Below are positions 57,261-64,000 of a stretch of DNA of 64,000 nt, piece by piece. The position numbers were made by a program, and so were the translations under genes. A model generated the notes under the pieces. That model was not told the DNA's origin and did no database searches. It saw only the letters and a program-made list of their open reading frames with translations. Each line of letters starts with the position of its first letter. Positions within the stretch are counted from its first letter, which is position 1. The DNA is from Lactarius indigo (Eukaryota; Basidiomycota; Agaricomycetes; Russulales; Russulaceae). Location: positions 310,001 to 374,000 of the forward strand of contig JAFKAC010000023.1 in assembly GCA_025766275.1 (NCBI GenBank). Direction: 5' to 3'.

Positions 57261-60058
57261 TCAAGCATACGAGGAGCCTGGAGGTAGCCTTTCCGATATC
57301 TGCCGCAGCCCCTCTCTGAGCCATGCGGGAACCCCAGCGTTGATGAGCCTGGAATATATCTCGTAAAATTGCTCCATCCGATCTTGTGGCAGGTGGACAT
57401 TCTTCTGGGCCAGGAAAGATCGAGAGAGGACGCCGAACGTCTCCTTGAGTATATCCGACACGTCCGACGGGACTGCACCTAAGGAGTCGACGTCAGTCCA
57501 CGTGAGGGAAACGATGTTCGCGAGTTCGATGGCACCAGGCTGGCTAAGCCAAAGCGTCACATCACGGTCCTCGCTGCCAAGGATAGCCGATAGACACGCC
57601 AACACCTTATTGCTGATTTGAACATTTGAGTTGGTGCCTGATTTGATGTCGACCGTGAGCTTGCTTACGATCAACGCCTGGAAGCAATGTCCTATCACAC
57701 GGATCGCGGGGTCCGATTCGGCCTGGATGTGACGAGTTATCGTTGGACTGGCAAGGACGTCGGGGAAATGTGAGGGTAATAGCTCAGAAACCTCAGGCTG
57801 GTTGTACGCTCTTCCAATGTACCACAAGCACTCTAGACACACGCAGACATCGTATGCGTACTTCGTGCGTCGGGAAACAGGGCCTTTGATATGCATGTCT
57901 TAAGGAAGTCGTGGAGATTGTATTCAAGGACGCGCCGAAACTTGTCGTCAGAACCGATTATCTGACCAATCGTCCGACGTAGCTGTTGTTTAGCGTTCTC
58001 TTCAGTGAAAAGAGCCTGGGAGACGATTGTGAGAGTCTGTTGAACGACATATAGAACACCCGACGGGTCCGTGTCAGCGCTCGAGTCGACGTCGGTCAAC
58101 TTGAGGGAAACGATGTTTGCGAGTTCGATGGCGCCAGGCTGTCCATACCAGAACATCACGTTAAGGTCCTCGGTACCAAGGATAGTCGAGATACATGTTA
58201 ACTCCTCCTCGCGGATTGGATTTGAGTCGATGCGTAAGTTGGCGTCGGCTGCGAGCTTGTTTACGACCAACGCCCCGAAGCAACGCTCTATCACACGGAT
58301 CACGGGATCCGACTCGGCTCGATGGAGACGAGTTATCGCCGGACGAACAAGGGTGTCGGGGAAATATGAGGGTAATGGTCCGGAACCAGCTTGGTTGTAG
58401 GCTCTTCCAAAATACCATAGGCACTTCAGACAAACCCGTAAGCGGTTCTTGCGCTCTGCTTCCTTGAGAAGCGAGGTCCTCGGTGTACACGTCTTGAGGA
58501 GACTGTGCAGACGGAGCCCGAAGATGGGGTCGGTCTTTGGTTCATGGGACATAAGGGGAAGTACCGCCGAGATCGCATTCGGCACGACATGAGAGTCGAA
58601 GAATCCTGGCACGCGTGCAGCAAACTCTTCGATCTCCTGGTCTTCATCGAGAACTGTAAGTGTCCACTCGAGTGCACTCGAGACCACCGCTGGTGGGGCT
58701 CTAGTGGCACTGAGCTCGACAATCTTCCGTAGACTTTGCGAGAACCACAGTCGATGATTCTTGACCTGATTTTCGATCGTCTCCTTCCACTTTTGACGCT
58801 CGTCGGGCCCCATTACCGGCAGATTGGCCAAACTCCGTATTTTCGACAAGGGTCGATGAAATAGGTCGTCGATCCCGAGCTTGGCACAAAGAAACCCGAT
58901 AACGGATGCTTGGGATAGATACCATGTAAGTCCTGACAGGGGAGTGGCATACGGGCAATTCAAGAAAATGTTTGGTAACACCGTCAAGATTACGTATGCC
59001 AGAGCGAACACCACGATGCAGACCGAGGGTGAAGTACGAGACTGTCGCGTCGATGGGGAAAAGGAAGTCGACGAGGCCCACGAAGAAGAGGAAGACAGAT
59101 ACATGGAGGAGCATGGGCATTGTCGCGACAACACGGGCCATTTCGAATTTACTAATGCCATCGAATATATATGCTCGCACGTACCCACGCCTGTGAGGTG
59201 CACCGCGGCGTTGCGCGAGTTCCCGATACCGTCGGGTCCATTGCTGCATCAACGTCGCGGAAAGAGCGCAAGTCAAGCTAAAGACCAAACTGAGGAACCA
59301 TAACACGTTGACCCTGACGGCAGAAGCTGTCGGTTGAAATGGCTGGTTGAACTGCGCTGCGACACTCTCGAGGGGTGACCCGTTAGAGATATTGACGAGT
59401 TGTCGAGATAGCTGGATTAGCAGCGCGTTCGTCGTATCGCTGGAATCGGGAGATAATTGCTGGTAGCTTTCGATGATGAAGGTCGCGACGGTGGCCGAGA
59501 ACAGACCGGTCTTTAACACGTGCCTTAGACAGGGAACCCGAAGAAGGTGGACCAGGACTTACAAATACGAGGATTCCATCTGTATCTCCCTTCCAACTCT
59601 CAGCTGCCTTATCGTCCTGCTTCTCGGCCTCAATGAGGTACATGGACCACAGCCCGTCAGAAGAATCTCCTTGGTTCTCGCCTGATATATACACGAATGA
59701 GGATACCACCTGTGGAATACCAGGTCAACATACCCCTCTGTGCCCCCGAATCCACTTCAGTGCGCGGTGCAGAAGCGTTCCCACGATGGCGTTCATGGGT
59801 ATTTGTGGTCCGAGGCTGAGGAACTTCGGCGACTGCGGGACGAGGACCCGGATTATTTACAGCCTGAGGTTGCACGGTAGCTGTGAGCTGAGGGACTGTG
59901 TTATCTAGGAGCTGAATAGGCACGGTATGTTTGGGCTGAGGGCGTGTGGTAACTGTCGGCTGAGAACCTGCGCTAACTGCTAGCTGAGGTTCAATGTCGT
60001 TATGGGTTTGAGCATGGGTTTGAGCCTCGAGATCCTCGCTGGCCCGAGACGATGCCAT
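57261..60058 (-). CDS. DUF6535-type multi-pass membrane protein with duplicated C-terminal module
   Basis: Exon 1 60058-59734 (MASSRASEDLEAQ, Gln/Thr/Pro-rich), exon 2 59681-59563 (GLWSMYLIEAEKQDDKAAES, WKGDTDGILVF), exon 3 from 59510 (TGLFSATVATFIIESYQQLS). DUF6535 features are the acidic E-A-x-K lead-in and about four membrane segments (LWFLSLVFSLTCALSATLM, LLHVSVFLFFVGLVDFLF, CIVVFALAYVILTVLP). The long soluble part holds two homologous modules of about 150 residues, each starting VCLxCLWYxGRAYNQ and containing AESDPxIRVI and QPGAIELANIVSL. Two single-base frame breaks, near 59030 and near 57890, interrupt exon 3. This family is widespread and poorly understood in agaricomycetes. Confidence 0.75.
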
Positions 60059-62154
60059 TTCCACGTATCAAGGGTGTGTAGTAATGAGGGCTACAGTATG
60101 GAGGAACCGGGGGAACCAAGGGGGGAGCTGACAACGACAAGAGGAACGTGGCTTACGGCGTCAGTTGAAATTTGAAAACTGACTAATACAGCAGTAGCGT
60201 AATTTCCCTGGGCGAGGTGACTTGCGCTGGTACTTATACAGCACGCCCGTGACAGTACAGTACGTGCAGTATATCGAGCAGAAGAAAAGGCGGTCCCTCA
60301 CGAAAATACTGTCGGGCCTATCTTACTTCCCATGTAAGATACCATCCAGATACAGCAGACTGGGTAATGGTGAGTGCTGGTGGGCAACTGTTGCCATGGG
60401 CAAAGATTAGAAGCTTGATTCACAAGCGATAAGTATACCACTCATTAAGGGAATGGGAGATTGGTGCTTATGCTCGACCCCTACTGTACCACCAGCCGCT
60501 CATGCGCCTCATCTACTATGTTTGACTACATGCTGCCCGACGGATGCCTCATTGTCAGTCGCCCGTGCGGGCAGTTCCTTGGTTCCCATGTGCTAACAAT
60601 CTGGGCCACGAACCTTCTGCGCCACCTCGAACCGGTTCTATTGCAACAGGCTCATGTTCTCGAGTGCAACGAGCTCGTTCGCAGCCGTCAGCTCCAGTAC
60701 GCCAGTCCACCGTCACGATCATCACTGGTCGCAAATCACGTAAAAATGACGCATGTGAATAGCCGCTGCGATTCGAGCAGTGTTATCGTTCGCAGCGTTT
60801 CAAAGTTATACTTCTCGTCCGCAACGTGCTGGTCAGTGACAAGCAAGCCGTTGTTCGTCGCTCCCGCAGCGGTCCATCTTGCACAGTAACGCTACGATGA
60901 ATCCACAGTCGAACTGCCTGACCACTTGCATGGACCTGAAGCCTACCTTGGAGAGTACGCGCGAGCGTAACCGTGGCGTTTTGATTGTCCGCCGCCAGGT
61001 TCGCGTAGGCAATGTCCGACGAAGGAGGCGCGTGCTGCGATATGGGCACGAATGCGGATGCGGCCTTGCATTCTAGGTACGGAACCATGCGTTGGTCGTG
61101 CGCTCGAGGTCAAAAACGAGCAGCGGTGAGTCCTCAACGACGGTACGCACGACTTTGAACCCGGAGATGGATATAGTAGCAGCAACTGTGTTTCTATGCG
61201 ATGCCCAGTATAACGGTGAGTCATTCGGCAACATGGACTCCTCACTCGATGTGGCTCGGCATCATCGACTTGTTTAGGGGCTGGAGATGCCGTTGCACCT
61301 GTTGGTGGGAACACTTTCCAGTTTTGGTTTGGGGGCCTCAACTTCGCAGTCGGGGCGATCGACCTTTTCCCCCACTATCAGCACATGAATCGGGTAGGGG
61401 AAATATGGAAGAGGTGCACCAACCTGAGGAGCAACCTCCCCGCTGTGACTGTTGAGGCGACCATACTATCGAAAGTGAGAACGATGCCCATCGGTGCCTG
61501 AGCGGAAGCCGTAGTGGTGACGCTGACGCTCGCAGACAGAGAAGAAAGGGCCTCCCATGGAAACTAACACTGAGGACGAGGTCAGGTCAAGGAGGCAGGT
61601 TTTGGCGTGTAGTGCCTCAACGCCGTTCAGAGCGATGACGACCGAAATGGAACAAAGGGTGACACACCTATGACACACCTATGGACTCATAATCTTCCAG
61701 TGTGACCTCACCCTTATTATCAATAGCTTCGATGATAATGTGAACTTGTGCAGTAAGTTAGCTCAGCTAATGGGCGTGCAGTCGTCGTTAAACGCCAAGA
61801 ACTCGCCAAGAGTTTCATTTGTCAGCGAGAGCGCTCACCTCGGAGATCACCTTTCTGTTCCATACAGTACAGTGAAGTGCATTACCATCGCTGAGTCGCG
61901 CTGCTCCAAGTACATCCTCCATAGAACACGGACTTGTCGGCGGCCCATGGAGGGACCCATCATTGGTCTACATACTGGCGGTCATGAGTCACATTCAAAA
62001 CCGACCCTGAGCGCGGCGTGGGGACTACTGTACAATACAGGGACCCCACCATGGGTTCTATGGCTTCCCTGTCAGACTGTGGAACAACTGCACTCCGATT
62101 TCTCCCCTCTCTTTCGAACCACCACCCATCGCCTCGACATCCTACCTACCCACC
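60059..62154. other. Intergenic, copy B of the segmental duplication upstream of the hydrolase
   Basis: 61470-61610 and 61795-62010 match 45330-45480 and 46960-47160. A 142-codon plus frame at 60461-60889 and a minus frame at 60783-61088 overlap without motifs; neither is called. Confidence 0.5.
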
Positions 62155-63706
62155 ATGACCGCTGAGCAGCCTTTCAAAATCGCCGTCCCAGATGATGCCC
62201 TCGCCCTACTCAAGCGCAAGCTCGACGACACCCGCCTTCCTGACGAGGTCAACGCCGCTGAGTGGGCGTATGGCGCACCGCTCGCTGACATCAAGCGGCT
62301 CGCCAATAGGTGGAAGGACGGATATGACTGGCGCACCCACGAGCACAAGCTGAACGCGCTTCCCATGTTCACACGTACCATCGGGGTAGATGGGTTCGGC
62401 GAGCTGGACGTGCATTACGTACACCAGAAGAGCACTGCCAAGGGTGCCATTCCGCTGCTGTTCGTCCATGGCTGTACGTCGTCTCCTGTCTTTGCACTGC
62501 CCAGCCGTTTCCGAGTCGTACATGGTGTGCAGGGCCGGGAAACTTCCTCGAAGTGACGAAGATATTGCCGCTTTTGACGGCTGTTTCTGCTGATTATCCG
62601 TCGTTCCACGTTGTCGCACCAAGCCTTCCCGGGTACGCATGGTCGGAAGCGGTTCTGAAGAAGGGCTTTAATGCGAAGCATTATGCCGAGGTAAGCTTGA
62701 CCCTGGGATCTCCTCGCTATTGCGCTGACCACTTGTACCCTCCACAGCTCTTCAACAAGCTGATGATCTCACTGGGCTATACCGAATACGTGACGCAAGG
62801 CGGAGACTGGGGGCATATAGTAAGTACCCCACACTGTCAGTAGCAATTCGGGAAATTGCGATAACGGCGATCTATCGTAGTTGACGCTTACCGCGGCTTC
62901 CTTATATGGACCTAAGCACGTCAAGGCATCACACACAAACTTTCCCATGTAAGCCGCTCCGATTCCACCCGAACTGCTCTCTGCCAATTCTCATCCTTGC
63001 ATTTCCAAAAACTAGATGCGAGCCTCCCACGTACGGAAATCCCATAGTTCTTCTCCAGTGCTTGATTTCGTCATTCACATCACGTGAGCGAGAGGCTGCG
63101 GCCGCTTCCCAAAACTTCTTCAAGAGTGGCATGGGTTACTTCCGCGAACAGTCCACCAAGCCGCAGACTCTCGGATTCAGCCTGGCCGACTCGCCAGTCG
63201 GCCTGCTCGCATGGATATACGAGAAGCTCGTCACGTGGACAGACTCGTATCCATGGACCGACGACGAAGGTGCATTAGACAACCCACTATATATCAGACA
63301 CAAACCTAAACTGAACCGGTTCCGCAGTTCTGACCTGGATCTCAATTTATTGGTTCTCACGCGCGGGACCCGCAGCGTCTGTCAGGATCTATTATGAGAT
63401 CGGGGACGCAGTGATTGGTTTCCCCAAGACGACCGTCCCAGTCGGCCTGTCCTTCTTCCCCAAGGAACTCGCCTGTTTCCCCAAACCGTACGTTCCCATG
63501 TGCTTCCTGCTATAGTCGACTGACATTGGGCGATGGGGTGCAGTCTGTTGCGTTCCAAAGGAAACATCGTGTTCGAGTCGGAACACGAGACAGGCGGACA
63601 CTTTGCTGCCTACGAGCGGCCCGAAGCGCTCGTGGGCGACCTCCGGAAAATGTTTGGCAAGTCCGGGCCCGCAGCGGGCGTCGTTTCGGGGCGTGACGGC
63701 TATTGA
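62155..63706 (+). CDS. Epoxide hydrolase (EHN-type alpha/beta hydrolase), copy B
   Basis: Seven exons: 62155-62473, 62533-62690, 62748-62819, 62881-62948, 63016-63269, 63328-63499, 63544-63706, all GT-AG and in phase, 401 aa, the usual size. The EHN N-terminal region ([36 protein letters not shown]) precedes the oxyanion motif HGWPG made across the first intron. LPGYAWSEA, the nucleophile elbow GGDWGHI (Asp), and the catalytic His in [13 protein letters not shown] near the C-terminus follow. Expected reaction: hydrolysis of epoxides to vicinal diols; the substrate cannot be told from sequence. The start [11 protein letters not shown] is the only ATG before the EHN domain. A dead paralogue lies at 47217-48740. 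Confidence 0.88.
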
Positions 63707-64000
63707 ATGAACAAAGATAAATCAAAGTTTGAATATCTAGCTTTCCAGAGTGTGTGACTGGAATCCATGTTGCGTTGGTTGTAGTCCTCGTCCGCCTAGA
63801 ATTCAATTCTATCGACGTGCGAGCAACTCCAAGTGGTTCCATCTCCGCCGGAATCGCGTCATCCGACCTTTGGTTCACGCCGTGCATGTCTGAACCACCA
63901 GTCGCGCGATTGCCTTGATAGTCTTTGCGATTCTATGCGCGAGTCATGGTAGCATACTAAGAACTCAACAAACTCGCGGGTGCGGAACGTTGTGCAACCC
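63707..64000. other. 3' flank, no gene seen
   Basis: Similar to 48741-49110 after copy A; no gene seen. Confidence 0.6.

Noticed and set aside
60461..61088. Overlapping frames of 142 (plus) and 101 (minus) codons
   Set aside because: No motif, paralogue or splice support; the two strands compete with equal strength.

Overview
The window is nuclear DNA of a filamentous basidiomycete, most likely an agaricomycete of the Rhizoctonia/Ceratobasidium type. Seen directly: genes split by 40-75 nt GT-AG introns, a NACHT-WD40 (NLR-like) gene, a DUF6535 membrane protein, an F-box/LRR family, a fungal homeobox gene and non-LTR retrotransposon tails. The lineage below class level is inference. No tRNA, rRNA or CRISPR array was recognised.

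Layout. 1-14.06 kb: three tandem units, each an F-box/LRR gene joined at its C-terminus to the first exon of an unrecognised multi-exon family ('LDKSCR family' here, after a conserved motif). Units 1 and 2 are frameshifted; unit 3 keeps an open 537-codon F-box frame. A frameshifted membrane-protein copy (3.8-4.5 kb, minus) and two 5'-truncated LINE insertions with target-site duplications lie between them. 14.6-16.8 kb: a minus-strand, mostly helical protein gene. 17-30.7 kb: four more tandem LDKSCR units (copies 4-7), each behind a duplicated upstream block that carries a CGG-N6-CCG site. Copy 4 (396 aa) and copy 7 (751 aa, with a triplicated tail exon) are open; copy 5 is frameshifted; copy 6 is a chimera containing a piece of F-box gene. 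32.3-33.0 kb: second, open copy of the membrane protein. 33.4-44.2 kb: ordinary conserved genes, namely a BRD7/9-like bromodomain protein (minus), a homeodomain protein with a 12-nt microexon (plus) and a RING-finger protein (minus). 45.6-48.7 kb: a sedolisin-protease pseudogene and a dead epoxide hydrolase. 49.5-55.1 kb: a NACHT-WD40 gene with 14 near-identical WD repeats. 57.3-60.1 kb: a DUF6535 gene (minus). 62.2-63.7 kb: an open epoxide hydrolase, the paralogue of the dead one.

How it fits together. The first half is a fast-evolving accessory region built by tandem duplication, gene fusion, exon-cassette amplification and retrotransposition. The second half mixes conserved single-copy regulators with fast-evolving recognition-type genes (NACHT-WD40, DUF6535). 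Single-nucleotide frame breaks occur even in the conserved-looking genes, so either assembly indels or real decay must be considered for every broken frame here. All splice models come from phase agreement and paralogue comparison, not transcripts.
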